NCBI RefSeq assembly: GCF_937858865.1
Contig: NZ_CALLYO010000271.1
Coordinates: 1 to 18,034, forward strand
Length of the DNA stretch: 18,034 bases
Direction: 5' to 3'
DNA from: an uncultured Amaricoccus sp.
GTDB taxonomy: Bacteria; Pseudomonadota; Alphaproteobacteria; Rhodobacterales; Rhodobacteraceae
A program made the position numbers and the translations under genes. The notes under the pieces were generated by a model. That model saw only the letters and a program-made list of their open reading frames with translations. It made no database searches and had not been told where the DNA came from. Shown here piece after piece: positions 1 through 6,804 of this stretch; positions within the stretch are counted from its first letter, which is position 1; every line of letters begins with the position of its first letter.

Positions 1-247
1 GAGGGGTCAAAGTTCGACGCCGATCGGGGGGTAGGATTCCGTGCCGATTGACAGCGCGGATGCCGAGTTGCGCGAGAGCCGCGCGGGCGGGTGCGTCGCC
101 GAAGCGGCCGAAGGCGGTGCGGTCGAGCGCGAGGTAGCCGCGGTGATATTCGAGGACGGCGCCCGGCTCTGCCTGCGCGATCCAGGCGCAGATCTCGATC
201 TCGGTGACGCGGAGTCGGGGATTCGGGATGATCGATGGTTGCGCCAT
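1..247 (-). CDS. Hypothetical protein, partial (3' end beyond window)
   Basis: An open frame on the minus strand starts at an ATG with first base 247 and runs to the window edge without a stop, so about 82 residues are visible. A good ribosome-binding sequence (cggag) lies about 9 nt before the ATG. The product begins MAQPSIIPNPRLRV and contains a segment reading AWIAQAEPGAVLEYHRGY. That style resembles small hypothetical proteins often found near integrases and XRE regulators of alphaproteobacterial elements; this is recollection, not a search result. The gene lies 17 nt after the stop of a small upstream minus-strand ORF, so the two may form an operon diverging from the XRE gene at 541. Function unknown. 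Confidence 0.6.
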   Translation of the reverse strand, partial: MAQPSIIPNPRLRVTEIEICAWIAQAEPGAVLEYHRGYLALDRTAFGRFGDAPARAALAQLGIRAVNRHGILPPDRRRTLTP

Positions 248-264
248 GCGACGTCGCTCCGGAG

Positions 265-453
265 CTATGCTGCGACTGGGGCCGCTGACCCGCCTGATGC
301 GACGACGCGCTCCGCAGGTGCTGGCGGGAGGGGGAGGAAGCGGAACAGGTCGAGCGGCGGGCGCGCGACGCCGGCCTCGTCGGCACGGAGGCACACGGCC
401 ACCTTCCGATAGCCGCCCAAGGGGTCGATGGGATCGCGTGTGCGCCGTTCCAT
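265..453 (-). CDS. Small hypothetical protein (62 aa)
   Basis: This short minus-strand ORF starts with ATG immediately after the divergent control region and ends 17 nt before the partial gene at 247. The product begins MERRTRDPIDPLGGYRK and has a proline- and alanine-rich C-terminal half. I recognise no domain. The case for a gene is position: it would be the first gene of a minus-strand operon driven from the region 454-540. The case against is its low-complexity end and the ease with which chance ORFs arise at this GC content. The alternative is that 248-453 is the untranslated leader of the partial gene. Confidence 0.35.
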   Translation of the reverse strand: MERRTRDPIDPLGGYRKVAVCLRADEAGVARPPLDLFRFLPLPPAPAERVVASGGSAAPVAA

Positions 454-462
454 GCACGCAAC

Positions 463-502
463 TTATACGGGAAATCCGAATCTGCAACATTCATTTTTCC
501 CG
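463..502. promoter_or_regulatory. Divergent control region with inverted repeat and TTATACGG box
   Basis: The intergenic region between the small minus-strand ORF and the XRE gene is AT-richer than its surroundings. It holds an inverted repeat, CGGGAAA at 468-474 and TTTCCCG at 496-502, with a 21-nt spacer. Overlapping its left arm is TTATACGGGAAATCCG (463-478). A 14/16 match to that box occurs upstream of the winged-helix gene (1637-1652). It could be an operator for the adjacent XRE regulator or a shared promoter element containing a TTATAC -10 hexamer. Both are inference. Confidence 0.4.
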
Positions 503-540
503 CACTGGCGGAGTTCGGGATTCCGGATACTCTGAGGCCC

Positions 541-900
541 ATGGAACACGACGAGAAGCAGCGCCTGGCGCGCACCGGCGACGTCTCGAAGGAGGCAGTG
601 TCGTATCGGCTCCGCGCCGCGCGGGAAGCGATCCGGCCCCGTCGCAGCCAGAAGGCAATGGCCGAGGAGTTCGGCGTCGCGATCTCGACCTACGCGAGCT
701 GGGAGATCGGCGACGTCTTTCCCTCGGTGGAGGTCATCCGGCATTTCCGCCGCGAGTACGAGTACACCTTCGACTTCATCATCTACGGCGACTGGCTGCG
801 GCTTCCGGGCGACGTCCAGGAGCGCGTCTTCGACGCCATGCGCGCACTAGAGGCCAAAGCGGATCGAGGATCAGCCAGCCAGACGGTGAGTCGAGGCTGA
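541..900 (+). CDS. XRE/Cro-CI-type helix-turn-helix regulator (119 aa)
   Basis: A small DNA-binding protein that probably acts as the regulator of this integrative-element block. Residues about 22-84 form a Cro/CI-like helix-turn-helix: a basic helix (YRLRAAREAIRPRRS), the turn helices QKAMAEEFGVAISTYASWE, and a conserved-looking tail ending in FDFIIYGD, common in phage-type XRE proteins. The ATG at 541 is preceded by gagg with short spacing; the next in-frame Met is at residue 40, inside the HTH, so the earlier start is needed. It is transcribed divergently from the minus-strand genes at 1-453, as expected for an immunity-type switch, and the inverted repeat at 468-502 is a candidate self-operator. 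The last 15 residues are low complexity. Confidence 0.8.
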   Translation: MEHDEKQRLARTGDVSKEAVSYRLRAAREAIRPRRSQKAMAEEFGVAISTYASWEIGDVFPSVEVIRHFRREYEYTFDFIIYGDWLRLPGDVQERVFDAMRALEAKADRGSASQTVSRG

Positions 901-1117
901 CCCGCGCGATCCGGTGGATCGCCAGGGCGAGACGGATGCGAAGCGGCATGGGAACTCCTGCGCGACGAAGGTGAGCTGTCGTGTCTGCTGATGAACCGCC
1001 GATCGCGATCGGTGGCGGCGAGTGACAACCTAAAGCCGCATTCTATTGCTCCGCGCTCTCCTTATGGGCGAGATACAGGGGTCCGAGCGCAGCAGGACAC
1101 AAGGGCCGGTATGGCGT
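901..1117. other. Intergenic, no supported gene
   Basis: Between the XRE gene and the end of the minus-strand winged-helix gene I find no ORF with a convincing start and domain. The frame of the XRE gene stays open after its TGA (898-900), reading about 70 further codons with a segment EAAWELLRDEGELSCLL, but it has no good start and I do not call it. Confidence 0.4.
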
Positions 1118-1624
1118 TCAACGCCCTATGGCGGCGCGGTACGTCGTGAAGGCCTCGCACATCCGGGAAACCAGCCGGAGATCGGTGTCGAACATCGCAT
1201 TGACCATCGCTCCGGTCGCCGCCGCCGGGTGGTAGAGCCCGTCCGGGTCCCGGATGATCAGTCCGGACTCCTCCAACCGCAGCAGGCCGTCCCGGACGGT
1301 GCGCCGCGGCGCCTCGAGGCTGTCGACGATGGACGACTGCCGGGTGCCGCCCTCGATGATCTCGAACGCCAGGATGTGCTGGTTGAGGATCAGGTCGAGC
1401 AAGGTCATCGCTCCGGCGCCACGCTTCCGGTAGGCGGCGACACGGCTCACGCGCCCGCCGACCAGAGCGAGGTAGGCCAGCAGGAATGACCGGATTTCCG
1501 GAGCGCGCAACTCCGGCCGGAGTTCGTTCAGGTTCAGGCGTTCCGTCATTTCCTCCTCCGCAGATTTTGCGAGATGCCCGATCCGCCGGACACTCGCCAG
1601 ATGCCAGAGTTTCCGAATCATCAT
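1118..1624 (-). CDS. Winged-helix (MarR/GntR-like) DNA-binding protein
   Basis: The minus-strand product of 168 aa has a central winged-helix pattern. A helical segment (LLDLILNQHILAFEIIEGG) is followed by a recognition helix (TRQSSIVDSLEAPRRTVRDG) and a wing (LLRLEESGLIIRDPDGLYHP), as in MarR/GntR-type regulators. The C-terminal 35 residues may form a dimerisation helix. Two starts are plausible. The ATG at 1624 has GGAAGG about 7 nt upstream; the ATG at 1549 has GGAGG 5 nt upstream and would give a 143-aa protein beginning MTERLNLNELRPE. A box similar to the one before the XRE gene sits just upstream of the longer start. It likely regulates the element or a host function; its ligand is unknown. 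Confidence 0.7.
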   Translation of the reverse strand: MMIRKLWHLASVRRIGHLAKSAEEEMTERLNLNELRPELRAPEIRSFLLAYLALVGGRVSRVAAYRKRGAGAMTLLDLILNQHILAFEIIEGGTRQSSIVDSLEAPRRTVRDGLLRLEESGLIIRDPDGLYHPAAATGAMVNAMFDTDLRLVSRMCEAFTTYRAAIGR

Positions 1625-1636
1625 GGATTGACCTTC

Positions 1637-1652
1637 CAGATTTTCCGTATAA
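1637..1652 (-). promoter_or_regulatory. TTATACGG box, second copy
   Basis: On the minus strand this reads TTATACGGAAAATCTG. It matches the box at 463-478 at 14 of 16 positions and has the same orientation relative to its downstream regulator gene. It lies 13-28 nt before the ATG at 1624. If TTATAC acts as a -10 hexamer, transcription would start only about 16 nt before that ATG or 90 nt before the alternative start at 1549. An operator role is the other reading. Confidence 0.4.
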
Positions 1653-1732
1653 CAACCAGAGGGCGAGTTAGGTCAGCCCGGCGGATCAGGCCGGCGGCCT
1701 CCCCGCCCGAGCCAATGAGCAGATGAGGCCCC

Positions 1733-2092
1733 ATGAGCACGCCGTCCCCCTCCGTCACGCCCCAGCCCCCCACGGTCGCCTTCCCGCCGCAGGTGATGGA
1801 ACCACTGCACGCCGAGCTCGCGATCACCTACCTCGGTGCGGTCGTGGGCATGGCCGGGTCGATGCTCGACCTCGCGGTCCAGCACGGGGCTCCGGCCGAT
1901 GACGCCCAAGAGCAGGCGGCCGCGGCGGTCCGCCGCTCGCTGGTTGAGGCGCCGGAGCTGCTCGCGACGCTCACCGGCCGGCCCTTCGCGGTAATCGTCG
2001 AGGAGTTCGTGCGCGGCGCCCGGGTGCCCGCGGCCGACCGCAGCTGCCGCGCTGCCCGGCTTCTCGAGCGCATCATGCAGGCGGCACAGTGA
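1733..2092 (+). CDS. Hypothetical protein (119 aa), first of a coupled small-gene cluster
   Basis: The ATG follows gatgagg with short spacing, the same leader style as the XRE gene. The product has a proline-rich N-terminus (about 20 residues), a small-residue helix (LAITYLGAVVGMAGSMLDLAV) and further amphipathic helices to the end, so it is probably all-alpha and cytoplasmic. I recognise no family. Its TGA overlaps the GTG of the next gene by 4 nt (GTGA), so the two are probably translationally coupled. It begins a run of four short genes leading to the integrase, typical of accessory or regulatory genes of small integrative elements. A structural or single-strand-binding role cannot be told from sequence alone. 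Confidence 0.6.
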   Translation: MSTPSPSVTPQPPTVAFPPQVMEPLHAELAITYLGAVVGMAGSMLDLAVQHGAPADDAQEQAAAAVRRSLVEAPELLATLTGRPFAVIVEEFVRGARVPAADRSCRAARLLERIMQAAQ

Positions 2093-2367
2093 TGGCGGGG
2101 GACCTGGAGACGGCGGTGCGCCGGGCGGCCTGCTGGGCAACGCGGGGCATGCCGAACATCGGTGCCGGCCTGCTCGCCGGCACCGGGGGCCGGCTGCGCT
2201 TCCGCCACGCGGTCGGCGACCTCTGCGCGGACCTGCCCGGTGGCGAGGAAGTCCGCGTCGCCCTGTGCACCCGTAACGAGCGGGTCTTCATCACCCGCAT
2301 AGACGGCGACTTCAGGGTCACCGCCTCGGCCGACCTGCCGTCGCACCTGGTGGAGCCCGCATCGTGA
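2089..2367 (+). CDS. Hypothetical protein (92 aa)
   Basis: It starts at GTG 2089, overlapping the previous stop by 4 nt; an ATG at 2092 directly after is equally possible. The N-terminal part (LETAVRRAACWATRGMPNIG) is probably helical. The C-terminal part alternates charged and hydrophobic residues (VRVALCTRNERVFITRIDGDFRV), suggesting a small beta-rich unit. No family is recognised. It is coupled at both ends: its own stop overlaps the GTG of the next gene. Coding is supported by the chain of overlaps and by consistent third-position GC bias along the cluster. Confidence 0.55.
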   Translation: MMAGDLETAVRRAACWATRGMPNIGAGLLAGTGGRLRFRHAVGDLCADLPGGEEVRVALCTRNERVFITRIDGDFRVTASADLPSHLVEPAS

Positions 2368-2615
2368 GCGCCGGCGCATCTCTCGCCGGCGCTCTGGCGT
2401 TGGCGTTCGCGCACGGGCCCCTGACCGGGGTCGCGCCGGCGGTGGCCGCCGAGCGCGCGGGACCGATGTTCACGCTGCGGCTCTGCTGGCCTTCCCTCGA
2501 CGGCTCGGTCGCGCTCGAAGCCCGTGGCGCGACGCTCGACGCCTGCCACGAGAAGATCGCTCGGCAGGTCCTCAGGCTCTGGCCCGAGCTGGAGGAAGCC
2601 GCGGAGTGGCTATGA
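2364..2615 (+). CDS. Hypothetical protein (83 aa)
   Basis: It starts at GTG 2364, overlapping the previous TGA (GTGA), the second identical overlap in the cluster. The first 30 residues are small and hydrophobic (MSAGASLAGALALAFAHGPL) and could be a weak signal or membrane segment, or just an alanine-rich helix. The second half (FTLRLCWPSLDGSVALEARGATLDACHEKIARQVLRLWPELEEA) reads as a compact alpha/beta unit. Family unknown. The stop TGA overlaps an 11-codon ORF (ATG 2612) whose own stop overlaps the ATG of the next gene. Confidence 0.5.
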   Translation: MSAGASLAGALALAFAHGPLTGVAPAVAAERAGPMFTLRLCWPSLDGSVALEARGATLDACHEKIARQVLRLWPELEEAAEWL

Positions 2616-2643
2616 TAGCGGCGGCCGGGGCGGCCTCAGCGCG

Positions 2644-2889
2644 ATGAAGCCGCCGCGGGTCCGCTGGAACACCACCGAGGCGCGGGTCGAGCGCTTCGTG
2701 CGGCTGGCGCAGCGGCTGGAGCTGCCGGTCTACGGCTTCGAGGTCCACGGGCGCGACGTCACCGTCCTCACCCGCCCCCGCGAGGACGCGCCGGCGGCGC
2801 CCCAGCCGGAGGCCGACCCCGTCGCACGCTGGTTCCGCGACAACGCGGCGGGCGAACCGCAAGTGGCCAGAATGCGGAAACCCAAATGA
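2644..2889 (+). CDS. Hypothetical protein (81 aa)
   Basis: The ATG at 2644 gives MKPPRVRWNTTEARVERFVR. It is basic at the N-terminus, with a likely beta-strand pair (VYGFEVHGRDVTVLTRP) and an acidic-proline linker before a short basic tail. The same frame is open further upstream, but that portion overlaps the preceding gene and looks non-coding, so I chose 2644. It ends 74 nt before the integrase. Its small size, basic character and place directly before the recombinase gene fit an excisionase-like or element-specific DNA-binding role, but no family signature supports this; treat it as unknown. Confidence 0.5.
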   Translation: MKPPRVRWNTTEARVERFVRLAQRLELPVYGFEVHGRDVTVLTRPREDAPAAPQPEADPVARWFRDNAAGEPQVARMRKPK

Positions 2890-2963
2890 ATCCCGTCCCT
2901 TATTGCCTTGCTAGTTCGCGGGAACCGAGCGTCCGTGTCCGTTGGGGAACGGGGGAATAGCTC

Positions 2964-4055
2964 ATGCCGGCACGCTACGACACCATCATCGTCGTCCGAA
3001 AGAAGAACGCCAAGGGCGACGAGGTCGAGTACCATACGGTCGGCCGAAGGGGCCCGAGAATCTGGCGCACGGGCGAGCCGAACCCGCCGGGAACGCCGGG
3101 CTATCAGGCCGCGTTCGATGCGGCGATCGGCCTGCGGGCGGTGACCGAGCCGCCCGCGACCGGCCACGGCTGGAGCACCCTGAACGACCTGCTCGACGCC
3201 TATGAGCGATCGCGCGAGTTCTGCCGCCTCGCCCCGCGCACGAGGGCCGACTACCTGAAGGGGCTGGTCGATGTGCGGGGGCGCTACGGCAGCGCGCCGC
3301 TCGGTGTCGTCAACAGCGTCGCGCTCAAGGGCAACGTGCTCGACTGGATCGAGATGCGCTGGGCGGGCAAGGCCGCCGACAAGCGCCTTGACCCGTTCAA
3401 GTTCGCGCTCAGTTGGGCCACGGGGCGCCATCCCGAGCGGGTGCCGGTCAACTACCTGCACGGCATCCCGCGCTTCTACGAGGGCGCCGACCGCGCCGAG
3501 ATCATCTGGGAGGATGCCGAGGTCGACCTGTTCTGCCGCCGGGCCCCCGAGGCGCACGCCGACGCGGTGCGGCTCGCACGGGAGACGGGCCTGCGCATCG
3601 GCGACCTCGTCGAGCTCGAACGCAGCGAGATCAAGCGAGCGCCGGACGGTAGCCGCGCGATCATCCTGCGCCCGAACAAGCGGCGGCGGCGCATCGTCAA
3701 CATGCCGCTCACCCCCGCCGCCGAGGCCATCATCGACAAGGCGCCGATCTCACGCCGCCTGATCCTGAAGCCGATGCGGGCGGACGCATGGGACCCAGCC
3801 CGGCTCTCGCGCGAGGTTCGCGAATACGCCACCGAGTACGAGATTCGCCGGGAACTCCGGTTCAACGACCTGCGCGGCACCAAGGTGACCGAGATGGTGT
3901 GGGCAGGCGTCAGCGTGCCCGACCTCGCCATCCGCATCGGCTGGAAGATCGAGACCGCCGCGAAGATGCTCGGTGTCTACGCCGCGCTGAATCCGGGCCG
4001 GGCAATGGTGGTGGCGCTCCCGGCGCCCGCCAGGCTGGACGGCGCCTCCAGCTGA
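2964..4055 (+). CDS. Tyrosine recombinase (phage/IME-type integrase, 363 aa)
   Basis: It catalyses site-specific strand exchange between attachment sites. The N-terminal part (residues 1-65) is probably an arm-binding region. A core-binding helical domain spans about 70-160 and the catalytic domain about 180-345. Catalytic candidates are R211 in TGLRIGDL, K239 in the NKRRRR beta-hairpin, R304 in FNDLRGT, and Y339 in MLGVYAAL. The HxxR histidine is replaced by asparagine (N301), and the second His/Trp position is W327 (RIGWK). The arrangement RFxDLRGT...AGxSxxDLA is usual for alphaproteobacterial integrases. A GGGGGAA sequence precedes the ATG. It lies at the end of the left gene cluster, so one end of its element may be just downstream (4056-4190); alternatively it served the tRNA-Gln sites at 11414 and 17989. 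Confidence 0.92.
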   Translation: MPARYDTIIVVRKKNAKGDEVEYHTVGRRGPRIWRTGEPNPPGTPGYQAAFDAAIGLRAVTEPPATGHGWSTLNDLLDAYERSREFCRLAPRTRADYLKGLVDVRGRYGSAPLGVVNSVALKGNVLDWIEMRWAGKAADKRLDPFKFALSWATGRHPERVPVNYLHGIPRFYEGADRAEIIWEDAEVDLFCRRAPEAHADAVRLARETGLRIGDLVELERSEIKRAPDGSRAIILRPNKRRRRIVNMPLTPAAEAIIDKAPISRRLILKPMRADAWDPARLSREVREYATEYEIRRELRFNDLRGTKVTEMVWAGVSVPDLAIRIGWKIETAAKMLGVYAALNPGRAMVVALPAPARLDGASS

Positions 4056-4189
4056 GGCGCACCTGTACGGCCGTCACCGAGTTAAGGCAGCGAGGCGACG
4101 TCTTTGCGCTCGTTGCAAGTGGCGGAGAGCAGGCATTCGGATTGCGACGGCGGCAACTCATGACTTCCGCGGCATAGCAAAGCGGTTGC
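4056..4189. other. Integrase-downstream junction, no gene
   Basis: This stretch separates the integrase stop from the first recognisable codons of the AraC remnant. No gene, tRNA or obvious terminator is visible. Because the AraC remnant begins abruptly at its right side, a recombination junction or element end is likely to lie here; I found no second copy of an attachment core to prove it. Confidence 0.35.
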
Positions 4190-4343
4190 GCAGCCAGGAG
4201 GCGGGGGAAGCTGCTGGGCCGGACCGAGCTCTCGGTCTCGCTGATCTCCTTCCGGCTCGGTTACACGTCCCCGGCGAACTTCGCGCGCCTTCCGGTCGGT
4301 CACTGGGCTCAGTCCGCGCGAGTACCGACGCAACCACTCGTAG
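4190..4343 (+). pseudogene. AraC-family regulator, 3' remnant with frameshift
   Basis: Reading from about 4190, the frame of the ctg at 4211 gives KLLGRTELSVSLISFRLGY, then TSPANFAR. This is the second helix-turn-helix of an AraC-type regulator (the intact paralogue at 11618 has LGYSAPANFARAFRK at the same place). After the codons for NFAR (about 4287) homology moves to another frame and continues [18 protein letters not shown] to a TAG at 4341-4343, as expected for the C-terminus. The frame change needs a 1- or 2-nt indel in the run gcgcgcc. An in-frame stop lies just upstream, so the N-terminal 300 or so residues are missing. It is a dead relic of the regulator that once preceded the DUF3604 operon. 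Confidence 0.75.
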
Positions 4344-4363
4344 CATCGAGTTTTTTCGCGCGC

Positions 4364-4381
4364 TGGCGGAAAATGATTAGC
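4364..4381 (+). promoter_or_regulatory. Shared 18-bp box upstream of the DUF3604 operon
   Basis: The sequence TGGCGGAAAATGATTAGC lies 21 nt after the AraC remnant and 116 nt before the DUF3604 ATG. An exact 18-nt copy occurs at 17556-17573 on the minus strand, in the same orientation relative to the exported-protein cluster it precedes. A binding site for an AraC-type regulator (such as the product of 11618-12700) or a promoter core are the likely roles. The repeated sequence is observed; the function is inferred. Confidence 0.55.
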
Positions 4382-4497
4382 GCGGGAAACTCCCTACTCC
4401 TAATCTGCGCCGGCGGTCCTTTCTGCGTCGGAACCGCAACCGCAAGCACGCGGGACCGCGCTGGCCGAGGGCCAGTGCGCCAGAACGACGGGGGATC

Positions 4498-6804
4498 ATG
4501 ATGCAGCACCTTTCGGCGCGGAGGCGTGCGGCGCTCTCGGTGAGCGCGCTCGCGCTGATGCTCGGCACGGCGGCGATGGCCCAGGACCGGCACGCCTTTT
4601 TCGGCGAGACGCACGTCCACACGAGTTGGTCGTTCGACGCCTACATCTTCGGCAACCACGTCACCGGCCCCGCCGAGGCCTACAAATACGCCAAGGGCGA
4701 GCCGATCCCGCATCCGCTCGGCTACGACGTGAAGATCACCACGCCGCTCGACTGGATGGGCGTGACCGACCACTCGGAATACGCGGGCGTGGTGCGGCTC
4801 TCCAACGACCCGAGCTCGCCGATCAGCAAGCTGCCGATCGCCTCGCAGCTGAAGGTGAAGGACGCCGCCGACATCCAGCGGATCTATCTCTGGCTCGGCA
4901 CTAGCATGATCGAGATGAAGCCGGTCGAGGCGCTGGTGCAGCCGAGCATCTCGGACACCGTCTGGAAGGCGAACAACGACGCGGCGAACGCAGCGAACGA
5001 GCCGGGCAAGTTCACCGCCTTCTGCTCCTATGAATGGACGTCGAACCCCGACTTCCGCAACATGCACCGCAACGTCTTCTTCAAGGACTGCGCCAAGGTG
5101 CCGGACCGGCCGTTCAGCTCGCTGGAGAGCCAGGCGCCGGAGGATCTCTGGGACTGGATGGACAAGCAGCGCGAGGCCGGCAACGAGCTGCTGGCGATCT
5201 CGCACAACGCCAACCTGTCGGGCGGGCTGATGTTCCCGACCGAGGTCGACTTCAAGGGCCGGCCGATCGACCAGGCCTGGGCCGACTCGCGCGACCGCAA
5301 CGAGCGGCTGACCGAGATGAAGCAGATCAAGGGCCAGTCCGAGACGCACCCGCTGCTCTCGCCCAACGACGAGTTCGCCAATTTCGAGGTCTTGAACTAC
5401 CTGCTCGGCGACCCGCAGGGGCAGTTCGTCACCCTCGCCGGCAGCTACATCCGGCAGGCGCTGAAGGACGGCGTCGCGATGCAGGGGGCCGAAGGCTACA
5501 ATCCCTTCAAGACCGGCGTCGTCGGCGGCTCGGACTCGCACAACACCGCCGTCCCCTACCGTCAGGAGAACTTCTTCGGCGGGCACGCCCGGCTCGACGG
5601 CACCGTCAAGGAACGGATGGGCGGGCACAACTTCGCCGGCATGGACGTGCGCTTCGAGAACCCGGCCGGCCTGACCGGCATCTGGGCCGAGGAGAACACC
5701 CGCGCCTCGCTCTTCGACGCGATGCAGCGCAAGGAGACCTTCGCCACCAGCGGGCCGCATATCCGCATCCGCATGTTCGGCGGCTGGGACTATGCGCCCG
5801 ACATGACCGTCAATGCCGACTGGGTGCAGGCGGCCTACCAGGGCGGCGTGCCGATGGGCGGCGACCTGAAGCCGCGCGGCGGCGACAACGCGCCGACCTT
5901 CGTCGTCGAGGCGGTGAAGGATCCGACCTCCGGCAACCTCGACCGCATCCAAATCGTCAAGGGCTGGGCGAAGGACGGCCAGTCGTTCGAGAAGGTCTAT
6001 GACGTGGTCTGGGCCGGCGAGCGCACGCCGAGCCCCGTCGACGGCAAGGTGCCGGCCATCGGTTCGACGGTCGATATCGCCAACGCGACCTATACCAACG
6101 ACATCGGCTCGGTGCAGCTGACCGGGACCTGGACGGACCCGGATTTCGACCCCTCGCTCGACGCCTTCTACTACGCCCGCGCGCTGGAGATCCCGACGCC
6201 GCGCTGGACGACGATCCAGGCCAAGGAACTCGGCATCGCCCCTCCCGAGATGGTGGCGGCGACCGTGCAGGAGCGGGCCTGGTCCTCGCCGATCTGGTAC
6301 ACCCCCGCCGGCGACGCCCGCGGCGTCGCGACCGGGCGCACCGTCGCATCGCTGAAGGAAGGCGGCGCGACCCAGCTCACCACCGACGAGCTGAACCAGC
6401 TCATCGCCGGCCGCTTCACCTGGGTCAGGAACACCGTCACCGGCGGCGTCTACAAGATCCAGTGGTCGAAGGAAGGGCAGATGCTGATCATGAACGTCGA
6501 TCCGCGCATCCCGCAGCCCTCGGAGGTCGGCGACATCGCCCAGGGCTCCTACCTCGGCCATTCGACCGCCTACCAGATCCGCGACGACAGGATCGTGACG
6601 AACTTCGGCAACCGCGAGTACGACATTGCGGTCTACAAGGTGGCAGGCGGCGCGGCCGGCGGGGCCGCGAAGGCCGAGGGCTACGTCGCGGCGCGCTCGA
6701 ACGAGTTCGGCTTCGCCAACTACGAGCTGATCCCGGCGCCCGTCTTCCTCGGCACCGAGGTCAAGGACGCGGTGGTCCCGACCGGACCGGTCGCGCACCC
6801 GTGA
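4498..6804 (+). CDS. Exported DUF3604 (PHP-like) protein with C-terminal extension (768 aa)
   Basis: This is a predicted periplasmic protein of the DUF3604 family, related to PHP metal-dependent hydrolases; the substrate is unknown. A signal peptide ends near AMA-Q (residue 28). Metal-ligand-like motifs are GETHVH (H39, H41), GVTDHSEY (D91, H92), AISHNAN (H236) and GGSDSHN (D346, H348). The DUF3604 part ends near residue 605 (PTPRW at 567-571, SSPIWYTP at 596-603). Family members are usually about 600-650 aa, so the last roughly 165 residues are an added domain: a helix [19 protein letters not shown], then a beta-rich stretch to about 715, then a tail with [15 protein letters not shown]. The ATG follows cgggggatc. 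Its stop overlaps the next gene (GTGA), making it the first gene of a six-gene operon. No catalytic activity is shown. Confidence 0.88.
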   Translation: MMQHLSARRRAALSVSALALMLGTAAMAQDRHAFFGETHVHTSWSFDAYIFGNHVTGPAEAYKYAKGEPIPHPLGYDVKITTPLDWMGVTDHSEYAGVVRLSNDPSSPISKLPIASQLKVKDAADIQRIYLWLGTSMIEMKPVEALVQPSISDTVWKANNDAANAANEPGKFTAFCSYEWTSNPDFRNMHRNVFFKDCAKVPDRPFSSLESQAPEDLWDWMDKQREAGNELLAISHNANLSGGLMFPTEVDFKGRPIDQAWADSRDRNERLTEMKQIKGQSETHPLLSPNDEFANFEVLNYLLGDPQGQFVTLAGSYIRQALKDGVAMQGAEGYNPFKTGVVGGSDSHNTAVPYRQENFFGGHARLDGTVKERMGGHNFAGMDVRFENPAGLTGIWAEENTRASLFDAMQRKETFATSGPHIRIRMFGGWDYAPDMTVNADWVQAAYQGGVPMGGDLKPRGGDNAPTFVVEAVKDPTSGNLDRIQIVKGWAKDGQSFEKVYDVVWAGERTPSPVDGKVPAIGSTVDIANATYTNDIGSVQLTGTWTDPDFDPSLDAFYYARALEIPTPRWTTIQAKELGIAPPEMVAATVQERAWSSPIWYTPAGDARGVATGRTVASLKEGGATQLTTDELNQLIAGRFTWVRNTVTGGVYKIQWSKEGQMLIMNVDPRIPQPSEVGDIAQGSYLGHSTAYQIRDDRIVTNFGNREYDIAVYKVAGGAAGGAAKAEGYVAARSNEFGFANYELIPAPVFLGTEVKDAVVPTGPVAHP

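Noticed and set aside
4309..6798. 829-codon minus-strand ORF opposite the DUF3604 gene
   Set aside because: It is the antisense shadow of a well-supported gene; the product is arginine/valine/aspartate-rich with no domain, as expected from high third-position GC.
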